This document shows, piece by piece, positions 15,665-23,215 of a DNA stretch of 23,215 nucleotides. The translations under genes and the position numbers were made by a program. The stretch lies in IMG/VR virus record IMGVR_UViG_3300035663_000112, positions 1 through 23,215 of that record; one strand, given 5' to 3'. Source of the stretch: a virus. The notes beneath the pieces were generated by a model that ran no database searches, was not told the origin of the DNA, and worked only from the letters and a program-made list of their open reading frames with translations. Each line of letters opens with the position of its first letter. The first letter of the stretch is position 1.

Positions 15665-16768
15665 TTAAAGCCCTGCCAAACGTCTAATCGCAATTACGTT
15701 GTCACGTTCATCATCGACTTCAACATCCTGTTTTACGGCAGTTTTATCACCTGTTACTGCTACACTTTCAGAAATTACTTGCTTTTTAACAGCAGGTTTC
15801 TCTGTTCCATGATTTAGTACTGCAGGTAAATACTTCTCATATGCAGACTTTAGCTTTCCTGTCTGCACACTTTCGAGCAAGCTCTTCATCGTTTTAGCTT
15901 TGTCTTCATTTAATGGTCCTAACAATTCTGTCATGATCTTTTCACGAAGATTACTTTCTTTAATGATGCGAACTTCACGCTCTTTACTCTCAACTAAAGT
16001 TTTAGCTTTCTTAACTTCAGCAATGGACTCAGCCAATTTTTTGTCTTTCTCAACAATTTGTGACATTAATTTACGTGTTTCAGCCTTCTCATTGAGATGC
16101 GTTGCACTAAATTCTGTAGCAAATGCTTCGAATAAACGACGACCAAAACTGTTTTCTGTAGCAATCTTGATGTCTTCTTTCAATTGACTAATTTCACCCT
16201 TGAGATGCTTAGTAACACTTTCATTAACACGCTTTGCACTCTCTGCAATGAATTTAGTCTTCAATGTTTCGAGTTGTGCTCTTGCCTCAGCAACAAGTTT
16301 TACCTTGGCTTCAACAATTGCTTTCTTGTCCTCTGAGAATTCTTTGATCTCACGTGCAAGTGCATGTACAACAAACTGTTCTAATTTTTCACGACCTTCT
16401 AACTGTACCTTACGATCACTACGTAATTCTTTGATTTCTTCAGCTAATTTGCTGATCATGAAATCATTGAATTTACGTGCGTTTTCACGTAATGCAACCT
16501 TGGCTTTAACACGATCTTCATTCATAGCTTTACGCTCATCATGAAACTCCGAAATTTCAGCCTGTAGACCTGCTGTGACCATCTTATCAAGGGCTTCAAC
16601 CATTACATTTTTATCATGCTCGTACTTTCTTGCATATTCTTCACGCAATTCAGCACGTACTTGCTCACGTGCTTCATTCAACTTTGACTCCCAAGCCTCG
16701 TTAATTGCTCGACCTGTGTCTTCGTTGATGATGCCGTTATCAAGCAATGGCTTAATAGCATCAAACAT
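15665..16768 (-). CDS. 22: Prohead core scaffold protein gp22
   Basis: A 367-residue protein, nearly all alpha-helix and coiled coil, rich in Glu, Lys and Ala, with repeated ISEFHDERK / IKELRSDRK / IKEFSEDKK units of about 40 residues. It starts MFDAIKPLLDNGIINEDTGR, as is typical of gp22 in T4-like phages. The protein forms the internal core around which gp23 assembles and is then digested by gp21. Several (I/L/V)-x-E-A sites (INEA, LNEA, LFEA, IVEA) fit that protease. It is longer than T4 gp22 (269 residues). The position between gp21 and gp23 is the expected one. Ribosome-binding site GGGGAA lies about 9 bases before the ATG. Confidence 0.92.
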   Translation of the reverse strand: MFDAIKPLLDNGIINEDTGRAINEAWESKLNEAREQVRAELREEYARKYEHDKNVMVEALDKMVTAGLQAEISEFHDERKAMNEDRVKAKVALRENARKFNDFMISKLAEEIKELRSDRKVQLEGREKLEQFVVHALAREIKEFSEDKKAIVEAKVKLVAEARAQLETLKTKFIAESAKRVNESVTKHLKGEISQLKEDIKIATENSFGRRLFEAFATEFSATHLNEKAETRKLMSQIVEKDKKLAESIAEVKKAKTLVESKEREVRIIKESNLREKIMTELLGPLNEDKAKTMKSLLESVQTGKLKSAYEKYLPAVLNHGTEKPAVKKQVISESVAVTGDKTAVKQDVEVDDERDNVIAIRRLAGL

Positions 16769-16826
16769 TTGTATGTTCCCCTATAGTGGTTAGTCCGTTT
16801 AACCCCGAACTGACGGGTATTATTAA

Positions 16827-16851
16827 AGTTGAAATCATTTTAATTTCAACT
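16827..16851 (-). other. Hairpin across the gp21 stop codon
   Basis: A perfect 9-bp inverted repeat (AGTTGAAAT / ATTTCAACT) with a 7-base loop spans the gp21 stop at 16837-16835. Only a short TTTAAT follows on the minus strand, so it is a poor terminator. It could affect message processing or stability between gp21 and gp22. Confidence 0.45.
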
Positions 16852-17479
16852 CCTTAATTAGGTTTACTACGGATTCTTTTAAATACTTTTGAACCTGAGC
16901 ATCCTTGTCTAACTTGCTACCTTTTAAATTCTCTAAGACACGATGACCACCTTTCATGTTCATCAATCCCTCATAGATAGCCTTTGGATATGCATTAGGT
17001 GCACTTGGCTGTGCAACTATATCTACCGTTACAATTTCAAAATCACTAACACGACCATTCATGTCATTAACATTGCCACTGCCACGACTAGATACACCTA
17101 ACTTAACACCGCTCTCTAACATCGTAGATACTAAATTACCCATAGGTGTAGGTAATATTTTTAACTTACCATAACCATTGGGTCCATCCATCCACATGTT
17201 TACAATCATGTGAGATACACGATCTAAGTTAATCTTTAAATCATCAGGATGATCAACTTCACCTAGAACACTGTATCCCTCACTAATTTGACCGTTAAGC
17301 GTTTCTACTGCACGTTCAATTTCATCAACAGGATATACACGCTCATTAGCATTCTTTACGCCACCCTGTATGAAAATACCTTTCATATAAAGTGCTTTGG
17401 TTTTTTCATCACCCTCTTTGACAGACTCGACAATTAATCCCGCTCTGTCAAAGGTTAGATGTTCACGTAAATATGCCAT
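16835..17479 (-). CDS. 21: Prohead core protease gp21
   Basis: A 214-residue serine protease, matching the length of T4 gp21 (about 212). Visible landmarks are GEVDHPDD (H77), the GVSSRGSG loop (S130/S131, with one as nucleophile) and IVTVDIVAQPSAP (D153). These correspond to the His, Ser and Asp regions of the herpesvirus-like prohead protease family. It cleaves gp22, gp23 and core proteins after Glu during capsid maturation, and processes itself. It begins 13 bases after the gp67-like gene, with AAGGAT before the ATG, and is followed by gp22. Confidence 0.94.
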   Translation of the reverse strand: MAYLREHLTFDRAGLIVESVKEGDEKTKALYMKGIFIQGGVKNANERVYPVDEIERAVETLNGQISEGYSVLGEVDHPDDLKINLDRVSHMIVNMWMDGPNGYGKLKILPTPMGNLVSTMLESGVKLGVSSRGSGNVNDMNGRVSDFEIVTVDIVAQPSAPNAYPKAIYEGLMNMKGGHRVLENLKGSKLDKDAQVQKYLKESVVNLIKELKLK

Positions 17480-17492
17480 TGTACTTAAATCC

Positions 17493-18344
17493 TTAGCGTA
17501 CTACTTTTTTAACAGATTTTTTACTCTCTGCTACAGGACTACGCTTGTCAGATGCTGCATCCTTTGTTACAGGCTTTGGTGTTGATTCACCTTTTTCGCT
17601 AAAAGATGAGCCTGGTGCGTTCTTTACACCACTGATTAAATCACCACCCTGCTTTACATATCCCATGTTGGCTTTTGGACTTGTTGGTACAGTCTCATCA
17701 CCACCACCTGAGAAATTTACAGGACCTGCACCTGTTTGGACAACTTTAGGCTTGGTTAAAGCAGGACTCTTGGTGTTAGAACCATCATCACCACCTTTGG
17801 CAAATTTGTCATAAGTTGCACCACCTACTTGCTTAAGAGCAATAGCTTCAGCAACCATGCTTTCACCTTCTTCTTCCTCTTCTTCGCCTTCTTCCTCTTC
17901 TTCTTCACCCTCTGAACCCATCATTGCTTCAAATTCAGCAATAAGTTCATCAAGCTTATCTTCTAAATCTTGAATGTCACCCTTGGTTGCAGGTGCTTCT
18001 TCATCACCACCCATGTCACCCATGTCATCCATATCCATGTCAGCAGCATCTGCATCCATATCTGCAGCATCCGCATCCATGTCAGCAGCATCAGTGTCAA
18101 AGTCCATGTCTTCAATTTCATCTTCTTCTTCACCTGCTTCCATCATGCCATGCATACCTGCTTCTTCAGTTTCGATCTCATCTAAAAGATCTTCTGACAT
18201 GTCCTCATGCATTTCTTCATCCATAAGGCTTTCGTAAATCTCACGTGACTTCTCAACTACAATCTCGTGAAACAATTGTTCTGCTCGCTCTTGGTCCTCA
18301 TTAATAATGAGATCAATCAGCTTTTCAAATTTTGCTGTAGACAT
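17493..18344 (-). CDS. Acidic prohead core protein, gp67-like
   Basis: A 283-residue, very acidic protein. The N-terminus (KFEKLIDLIINEDQERAEQL, then FHEIVVEKSREIYESL) resembles the short helical start of T4 gp67 (LI..I...D...A..LF.E), which is likewise followed by an acidic run. Residues 84-104 are three copies of (T/A)DAADMD, and residues 143-161 are nearly all Glu/Gly. The C-terminal part (about 175-283) is Gly/Ser/Pro/Lys-rich and basic at the end, with no T4 gp67 counterpart (80 residues). MVAEA at 163-167 fits the gp21 cleavage pattern, which would separate the acidic and basic halves. Position directly before gp21 supports a core role. A strong AAGGAG ribosome-binding site precedes the ATG. 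The assignment to gp67 rests on position and composition. Confidence 0.7.
   Translation of the reverse strand: MSTAKFEKLIDLIINEDQERAEQLFHEIVVEKSREIYESLMDEEMHEDMSEDLLDEIETEEAGMHGMMEAGEEEDEIEDMDFDTDAADMDADAADMDADAADMDMDDMGDMGGDEEAPATKGDIQDLEDKLDELIAEFEAMMGSEGEEEEEEGEEEEEEGESMVAEAIALKQVGGATYDKFAKGGDDGSNTKSPALTKPKVVQTGAGPVNFSGGGDETVPTSPKANMGYVKQGGDLISGVKNAPGSSFSEKGESTPKPVTKDAASDKRSPVAESKKSVKKVVR
18033..18095 (-). repeat. 21-nt tandem repeat, three units
   Basis: Encodes (T/A)DAADMD three times within the acidic core protein. On the plus strand it reads as GCATC(T/C)GCATCCAT-type units. Confidence 0.85.
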
Positions 18345-18358
18345 TTAATATATTCTCC

Positions 18359-18394
18359 TTAGGTAAATGGCTTGTGCTTAATTTATTTACCTAA
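18359..18394 (-). promoter_or_regulatory. Inverted repeat next to the ribosome-binding site of the capsid operon
   Basis: Perfect 10-bp arms TTAGGTAAAT (18359-18368) and ATTTACCTAA (18385-18394) with a 16-base loop. The proximal arm includes two bases of the AAGGAG at 18360-18355 that precedes the gp67-like gene. A folded leader could partly hide the ribosome-binding site. Confidence 0.5.
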
Positions 18395-18542
18395 TATGCT
18401 AGAAAATATGCCTAAAAGTGCTATTTTTTTACGTTTTTGTTTGAAATATAGCGTTTTAAGAAAAATTTAAACTATTCTATATTTTAAAATACCTTTATTA
18501 CTTATCTTAATTTATTTTATATTGGGCGGGGCGTCGCTGGTC

Positions 18543-18635
18543 AAAGGCATTTGATAGCACACCCCCATTTAATCAATGTGCTGAAAACCCCACCCCCTAT
18601 TAAAGCCTTTATTACCCCCCATGGTTTTCAACACA
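18543..18635. other. GC-rich structured patch with G tracts on the minus strand
   Basis: The minus strand has G runs at 18620-18615 (6), 18597-18593 (5), 18591-18588 (4) and 18566-18562 (5). Complementary segments include AAAGGC/GCCTTT (18543-18548/18605-18610), TTGAT/ATCAA (18551-18555/18572-18576), AGCACA/TGTGCT (18556-18561/18577-18582) and TGAAAACC/GGTTTTCA (18582-18589/18623-18630). Some of these cross, so not all can form at once. Confidence 0.55.
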
Positions 18636-18665
18636 TATCGTTTTTAAATATAAATTAAAAAAAAC

Positions 18666-18722
18666 ATTTTTATGTATTTCTGTGAACTGACGAAGGAAGT
18701 GAACAAAGAAATACATAAAAAT
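18666..18722. repeat. 16-bp perfect inverted repeat
   Basis: Arms ATTTTTATGTATTTCT (18666-18681) and its exact complement (18707-18722), with a 25-base spacer that contains GTGAAC twice. The right arm overlaps the T tract of the adjacent terminator. Confidence 0.85.
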
Positions 18723-18745
18723 AGATGACCGTACTACGGTCATCT
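18717..18745 (-). terminator. Terminator after the portal transcription unit
   Basis: On the minus strand a 10-bp stem (AGATGACCGT with ACGGTCATCT) and a 3-base loop are followed by ATTTTT. It lies about 100 bases after the stop of the small gene. Confidence 0.85.
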
Positions 18746-18846
18746 TCAAATGATTACTCTGACTTTGTGAGAATTAGCCACGCAAAAAAGAGAAATTTAG
18801 CTCTAAAATAAAGAGCAATTAATTCGTTATGTGTTTACTTAAAAAT

Positions 18847-19071
18847 TTATAATCCACCTTCAGGTGTAGGTGGAGCATATTGCTGTCTAATTTTTTTCAA
18901 ATTTTCAGCTTGTTCATAGGTACGAACTTCTTTCATTCGACGAATTTTATTAATCGCTCCTAACGTTAAACCTTTGGTTTTACGTGAGTCACCCCAACGT
19001 GGTTGACTATGATCATCTTCCACATCTTGCATACCTTTGGGTGCTGCATTATAAAATTCAAATAAGTGCAT
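18847..19071 (-). CDS. Small basic protein downstream of portal, unknown function
   Basis: A 74-residue protein, MHLFEFYNAAPKGMQDVEDD onward, with a basic middle (RKTKGLTLGAINKIRRMKEV) and the end APPTPEGGL. A longer reading frame extends upstream to 19122 but overlaps the gp20 end; the ATG at 19071, 13 bases after the gp20 stop, is the natural start. It lies where T4 carries gp67, but it is basic rather than acidic, so it is not a gp67 look-alike. It may be an assembly or core-associated protein; I do not recognise it with certainty. Confidence 0.7.
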   Translation of the reverse strand: MHLFEFYNAAPKGMQDVEDDHSQPRWGDSRKTKGLTLGAINKIRRMKEVRTYEQAENLKKIRQQYAPPTPEGGL

Positions 19072-19084
19072 AACTTTATTTATC

Positions 19085-20845
19085 TTATACGTTAGGTGGT
19101 GCAGGTGGTATCGCTGCTCCACCCGCTGCCTCAGGACCTGCTACAGGTGCACCAACTTCAGCAGGTTCACCTTCGATCTCATCTTCTGCATCCATATCAT
19201 CAGCAGTTTCAAGATCTTGTTCAATATCACTTGTTGATATACCAACACTGCGTAAATCACTGCCTTTAGCCTCAACTTCAGCAGGTTTAGAACGTTCTTC
19301 TTCCCATAACTGCTCGTTTTTCTTGATTTCTTCTTGTGTTAATCCTAAGAATCGCTCTAAACAAAAACGTGTACTCATATATGGCAACGCAGCCATCGTA
19401 CCAAATGTATTAACACGTGCAGTATCTAACTCAGCTTGACGATAACTAGCAAAGTTTTGTGGCTCATTGAACTTAATATCAAACAAACCACTATCAATAT
19501 TAAAACCACGCCAACGTAAGAATAACTTAAATTCTTCACTCATCTTACGTGCAATATATCCCTGTAATCGTTCACAATACTTGTTAAAACGAAACTCCTG
19601 AATCATTGCAGTACCAACACGACCATCATTTAATGGTGTGGTTTGATCATCAGGACCTGTGGGCAAATATGAACTAGGTATGCGTAAACCACGTGCTAAA
19701 CGATTGTTAAAATACTTTAAATCATCAATTTCACCTAGGTTTTGACCACCTGGGAGTACTTCGACACTACTTCCTCTACCTTCAGCAGTAGTTGGAAAGA
19801 AATAATCTTCATTAATAGATAATGGATTATAAGTTGCATCTAATACATTACTACCACCATGTACACTAGGTATTCTACGTTGATGTATCTCATCTTTAAT
19901 ACGATTGACAAATTGCATTGCTAAATGTGAAGGCATATTACCCACATCAATCTTAAATACCCTGCGCTCAGGTGCACGTTGTACACGATAAATTAATATC
20001 GCATCTTCTAATAATTCTTTTTGTTTGTATACTTTAAAGATATTCTCTAAGATACTTTGTCCAAAAGGCCAATAACGATCTAATCCTTCAGTTAATGATA
20101 GATGCACGATATGCTTAGCATCTAGTGCACTCTCATTGATACCAAGCGTAAATCTAGTTCCTGTTGATCCATAAGGTTCGTTTGGCACCGTATATGAATA
20201 TGGCGCACTATAACCTGCAGTTGGAGGTTGTGCTTGAAAGTCTGTAGTAGTTTTTTCAGCAATGGTTAAATTTTGTAAGTTAGGATTGATATCTTTGATA
20301 ACATATTGCTCAGGCTTCTTACCTTCAGTTTCATTAACAATGACTTTAACCACTTTAGTCATGTCAATCCAATATAATTTAAAGTTTTCAGGATCACGAA
20401 CAAATACCTGATCACCATACTTTACCGTATTTCTAAAGATTTTAAACGTTCTAGTATCAAACTCGTTAAGTTTACACCATTGTTGTAACTGTTTTTTAAC
20501 TAATTCTACCTCAGTATCAGTAGGGTCATCATTCCAAGTAATCTGAAATGGTGTACCATTTTGTTCATTTGACTGTGTACTAAATTCACTAAGAATATCC
20601 AAACAAGCATTAATTTCAGGATCAACATCCATCATTTCATATTGGTTATAACGCTCAATACGGTTTGGATGCCCTGTATATACCTCAGGTAAACGACTTT
20701 GATAATTGCGAAAAGCAAAATCATTGGTCCAACCACCCGTAGGTTCTTGTCCCATACCACCATTCCACGCACCATTGTTACTATTTCCACCACTAATTGG
20801 GGATAATGCACCGTGAAAATTAGAGAATTTCTTTTTATAAGCCAT
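19085..20845 (-). CDS. 20: Portal vertex protein gp20
   Basis: A 586-residue homologue of T4 gp20, the dodecameric portal at the unique capsid vertex through which DNA is packaged and to which the tail attaches. Typical features are RYNQYEMMDVDPEINACLDI near residue 65, the segment TFKIFRNTVKYGDQVFVRDP, the helical LLEDAILIYRVQRAPERRVF, and PGGQNLGEIDDLKYFNNRLA with LRIPSSYLP, which are characteristic of this family. The C-terminal 70 residues are acidic, then Ala/Pro-rich (GAPVAGPEAAGGAAIPPAPP), and make the protein longer than T4 gp20 (524). It starts 14 bases after the tape-measure-like gene; no obvious ribosome-binding site, so translation may be coupled. Confidence 0.95.
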   Translation of the reverse strand: MAYKKKFSNFHGALSPISGGNSNNGAWNGGMGQEPTGGWTNDFAFRNYQSRLPEVYTGHPNRIERYNQYEMMDVDPEINACLDILSEFSTQSNEQNGTPFQITWNDDPTDTEVELVKKQLQQWCKLNEFDTRTFKIFRNTVKYGDQVFVRDPENFKLYWIDMTKVVKVIVNETEGKKPEQYVIKDINPNLQNLTIAEKTTTDFQAQPPTAGYSAPYSYTVPNEPYGSTGTRFTLGINESALDAKHIVHLSLTEGLDRYWPFGQSILENIFKVYKQKELLEDAILIYRVQRAPERRVFKIDVGNMPSHLAMQFVNRIKDEIHQRRIPSVHGGSNVLDATYNPLSINEDYFFPTTAEGRGSSVEVLPGGQNLGEIDDLKYFNNRLARGLRIPSSYLPTGPDDQTTPLNDGRVGTAMIQEFRFNKYCERLQGYIARKMSEEFKLFLRWRGFNIDSGLFDIKFNEPQNFASYRQAELDTARVNTFGTMAALPYMSTRFCLERFLGLTQEEIKKNEQLWEEERSKPAEVEAKGSDLRSVGISTSDIEQDLETADDMDAEDEIEGEPAEVGAPVAGPEAAGGAAIPPAPPNV

Positions 20846-20859
20846 CTTGTATTTATTAA

Positions 20860-23215
20860 TTAGCCTTGCATGTACAATAATTGGTCATTGCCAATACTGT
20901 TACCCTCGTCTAATTTTGCCTTCATATCATCTAAACCACTTGCTAATAAATCAGTTTGACGATTAATAGCATCAACTAATTCCTTAATTGGTATTAATTC
21001 GGCCAATCTATTTAATGGAATAACCGCTTCATCTTGTCCACCATCACGTAATGTTGCAGTCATAGGTTGAGTTACAACACCACCATCAAACATTTTTGGT
21101 GGTTCATCAGGTATCTTAGATGCTACTTTGGCTAACTTTTCACCATAACGTGGATCCGTGGCATAACCTGACATACTTTGTGCTACAATAGCCTCGTCAA
21201 GTGTTTTTGCTGCTAATACTTCCTTATATCGCTGATTTTCTTTTAAGAATTTGATATAATCTGCAGCACTTTCTTCCATACTGCCATATTTTCTAAAGGC
21301 AGCTTGTTGTTTGACCATCACACCTTTAGTAGGATCAAATTCTTCAGTTTGTGCACTTACGCTAGCTTGACCTTTACTTGCCTTAATACCAAAATAATTC
21401 TGACCACCTGCAGTAGATTTACCATAACCTGTTTCTATAGCAGACTGTGCCACACCTAATTTTGCTATAATTTCAGGATTGGCAACACCTTGTTTCTTAG
21501 CTTGATCCAACAAAGTGTTATACATTTTGTCCATAAACTCTTTTTGCTCTGTGGCAGAAGCAGGAGTTACAGGAGTCGCTACGGGTTTTTTCTCTAATTC
21601 TTTTTTCTTATCTTCGTATATTTTTAGGTTTTCTTGCTGTGTTTTTAACTCTTTTTCAGCAGTTTCTATTTGCTGTTTGGTTATTTTTAACCTACTTTCG
21701 TTTTCACGCTTGGTTGCGCCCGTTGTTTTTTCAACTTCTTTTTCAAGATCTATCTTTTGCTGATTTAAATTAACTAACTTATTAGTTGTTAATACAATAT
21801 CATCTTGCGTTTTTGTAAGCTTATCTTGGTTTTGGTTATAATCACGTAATGCTTTCTTTCTAGCATTGGTTGCTTCAAGCGCAGCCTGTGATTGAGCACG
21901 TGACGCATCCATTAATTCACGCTCAGCTTTAGCACGTTCTTCCGTTAATTTTGCAATTTCAGCACGTTTTTCTGCAACTTTTTTAACATCACCACTCTTT
22001 AACGCCTCTGCTAACTCTTTTTTAGCTAAGTCCTCTTTCTTAGAAGCTTCCATTGCTTTAGTTTCTGCAACAGTAGCAACTTGTTTTTTCTCTGTGACTT
22101 TAGCTTCAGCCATTTTTTCTGCCTCAGACTTTTCTAGGGCAGTTGGTTCTTTAATACCTAACAATTGACGTACATATTTGCCAAAATTACCAACTTCTAC
22201 ACCAAAGAATTCAGCACCTTTCTTTAATAACCCACCTGCAGAGCCTAATTCTTTTACTGCATTAGTTTGTGCAGCAATAGCTTTATCACGTTGTTCACGC
22301 TCTAAATCAACACGTTTTTTCGTTTCATCATCCGTTACTTTACGTAATTCTTCTAATGCTTTAGGTACTGACATACCCTTTTCTTTAGCATAATCTTCAG
22401 CTTTTTTCATCGTAGTTGCAAAATCTGCACCTACTTTATAACCTTCAATCAATACATCTTTAATAGCTTCGTAACTAATCTTACCTGCACTTGAGAACGT
22501 ACCAAGCGTTGTTTTTAATTCTTTACCAAATAATACTAGGTTTTCAGATACCGTACCTGTACCTTCCATAACTTTCTTAACAAACTCAGGTGCAGCAATT
22601 TGTAACTTAACTGCTTCAGGTGTAACAGGTGCACCCGCAGCAACAGTCTTTGCTAATGCTGCTGCAGCCTCTTTTGCACCTGCTGCATACATTGCCTCTG
22701 CTGTTTGCAAAGCTTTACCTAAACGTTCTTGACGTTCTTTATCACCTTGCATTTCAGCTTCCATCATGGATGCACGTAATTCTTCAATAGATAAGATTTG
22801 TTCTCGTGCTTGCTCTTGTTCTTGTCTTGTGGCACCTGTTAATGCTGCTAATTGATCAAGTTCTTTTACATATTGACCTGCAGCCATGGCTAATTTCTTT
22901 GTATCACGCTCTTGTGCCATGCCTAAACGTGTTTGTAATGCCATAAATTTTAGTACATGCTCAGCTTGTCGCTCATTATTAATACCCATGTACTCTAATT
23001 CTTTACCTAAGTTACTTCTAATTAATTCACCCGCAACATTTGCAAAATTATCAACACCTTTTACTGCAGTAGGACCAATTAAGGCTAACTCTTTACCCGC
23101 ACTTTTTATAATGGATGAAAACTTACCAACATCTGCCATGCCCATCATGAGTTTTTGCAGGTTGTTGTTTAATCCTGTCATACCTTGTGCACCCATTAAG
23201 GATGCATTACTTAAT
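20860..23215 (-). CDS. Tape-measure-like coiled-coil protein with glucosaminidase domain (5' end beyond window)
   Basis: The reading frame is open to the right edge, so the N-terminus is missing; residue numbers below count from the Met at 23196. Residues 1-285 are Ala-rich helical. About 290-545 is a long coiled coil rich in Lys, Glu and Ala. About 548-700 is a FlgJ/LytG-like glucosaminidase (PF01832-type) domain with AQSAIETGYGKS (E588 likely catalytic), NYFGIKAS and GYATDPRYGEKLAKV. The final part holds MFDGGVV and ATLRDGGQDEAVIPLNRL, as often found at the end of tape-measure proteins. Such a protein would set tail length and open peptidoglycan on entry. Its place directly before gp20 differs from T4, where gp18 and gp19 precede gp20 and the tape measure gp29 is in the baseplate cluster. 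Confidence 0.75.
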   Translation of the reverse strand, partial: LSNASLMGAQGMTGLNNNLQKLMMGMADVGKFSSIIKSAGKELALIGPTAVKGVDNFANVAGELIRSNLGKELEYMGINNERQAEHVLKFMALQTRLGMAQERDTKKLAMAAGQYVKELDQLAALTGATRQEQEQAREQILSIEELRASMMEAEMQGDKERQERLGKALQTAEAMYAAGAKEAAAALAKTVAAGAPVTPEAVKLQIAAPEFVKKVMEGTGTVSENLVLFGKELKTTLGTFSSAGKISYEAIKDVLIEGYKVGADFATTMKKAEDYAKEKGMSVPKALEELRKVTDDETKKRVDLEREQRDKAIAAQTNAVKELGSAGGLLKKGAEFFGVEVGNFGKYVRQLLGIKEPTALEKSEAEKMAEAKVTEKKQVATVAETKAMEASKKEDLAKKELAEALKSGDVKKVAEKRAEIAKLTEERAKAERELMDASRAQSQAALEATNARKKALRDYNQNQDKLTKTQDDIVLTTNKLVNLNQQKIDLEKEVEKTTGATKRENESRLKITKQQIETAEKELKTQQENLKIYEDKKKELEKKPVATPVTPASATEQKEFMDKMYNTLLDQAKKQGVANPEIIAKLGVAQSAIETGYGKSTAGGQNYFGIKASKGQASVSAQTEEFDPTKGVMVKQQAAFRKYGSMEESAADYIKFLKENQRYKEVLAAKTLDEAIVAQSMSGYATDPRYGEKLAKVASKIPDEPPKMFDGGVVTQPMTATLRDGGQDEAVIPLNRLAELIPIKELVDAINRQTDLLASGLDDMKAKLDEGNSIGNDQLLYMQG

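Larger units (their letters stand above)
18345..18846. other. Non-coding interval between the gp20 unit and the capsid operon
   Basis: About 500 bases without a convincing gene. It holds, from right to left, the terminator at 18745-18717, the 16-bp inverted repeat at 18666-18722, a GC-rich patch at 18524-18630 with four C runs on the plus strand, and the leader hairpin at 18359-18394. No exact TATAAATA is present, although a promoter for the capsid operon is expected here; GGTAAATA at 18393-18386 is a weak candidate. Confidence 0.7.

Noticed and set aside
16775-16800. T7-like promoter core CACTATAGGG on the minus strand before gp22.
   Set aside because: Only the -7 to +3 part and a few other positions match; the -8, -9 and -11 recognition bases and the AT-rich -17 to -14 element differ, and the genome is T4-like with its own late promoters.
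17970-18237. Overlapping plus-strand open frames rich in Ser, His or Cys opposite the acidic core protein.
   Set aside because: They are mirror images of the Asp/Glu/Met low-complexity coding sequence and lack ribosome-binding sites; all real genes here read on the minus strand.
19072-19122. Longer start for the small gene after gp20.
   Set aside because: It would overlap the end of gp20 by 38 bases, and the internal ATG at 19071 gives normal spacing after the gp20 stop.
1-23215. tRNA genes, insertion sequences or integrase attachment sites.
   Set aside because: I saw no cloverleaf-compatible segment, transposase motif or terminal repeat pair in the gaps between genes.

Overview
The window is a run of genes that all read on the minus strand, and it looks like part of the late (structural) region of a T4-like tailed phage, a contractile-tail myovirus. 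The best anchor is the order, in transcription order from right to left: portal gp20, a small protein, an acidic gp67-like core protein, prohead protease gp21, scaffold gp22 and major capsid protein gp23. The DNA is AT-rich. Three copies of the T4 late-promoter octamer TATAAATA lie on the minus strand close upstream of genes, two of them at ideal distances. The fibre architecture (YadA-like head repeats, delta-60 repeats, KFPFAS repeats) and the metabolic genes resemble marine T4-like phages such as cyanophages and their relatives. The host cannot be named from this window.

Layout from right to left, the direction of transcription. 23215-20860 is a large coiled-coil, tape-measure-like protein with a glucosaminidase domain, cut by the window edge. 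20845-19085 is the portal, and 19071-18847 a small basic protein. 18846-18345 is a 500-base non-coding interval with a terminator, a 16-bp inverted repeat and a G-rich patch. 18344-14424 is the capsid assembly operon (gp67-like, gp21, gp22, gp23), closed by a terminator with a UUCG loop. 14258-13692 is a GNAT-like acetyltransferase followed by a second terminator.

From 13604 leftward lies an accessory and adhesin region. It begins with a late promoter and a Calx-beta/delta-60 repeat adhesin. Next come a sulfotransferase, a protein with two tandem Fe(II)/2-oxoglutarate oxygenase domains, and a coiled-coil protein of unknown function. A second late promoter precedes a six-repeat propeller-like adhesin. 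Then follow two small proteins, a 1128-residue YadA-like fibre built of two similar modules, a subtilisin-family protease with a large insert, and finally the first 119 codons of a membrane fatty-acid desaturase that runs off the left edge.

How the genes may work together: the right half builds the prohead. The core proteins and gp22 template gp23 on the gp20 portal, and gp21 then processes them. The left half is a set of putative receptor-binding or virion-surface proteins. Interleaved with them are enzymes that can hydroxylate, sulfate, acetylate, cleave or desaturate. My main hypothesis is that the oxygenase-sulfotransferase pair decorates virion fibres or host surface molecules. This is inferred from gene position and is not shown by the sequence. 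The desaturase is the clearest auxiliary metabolic gene.
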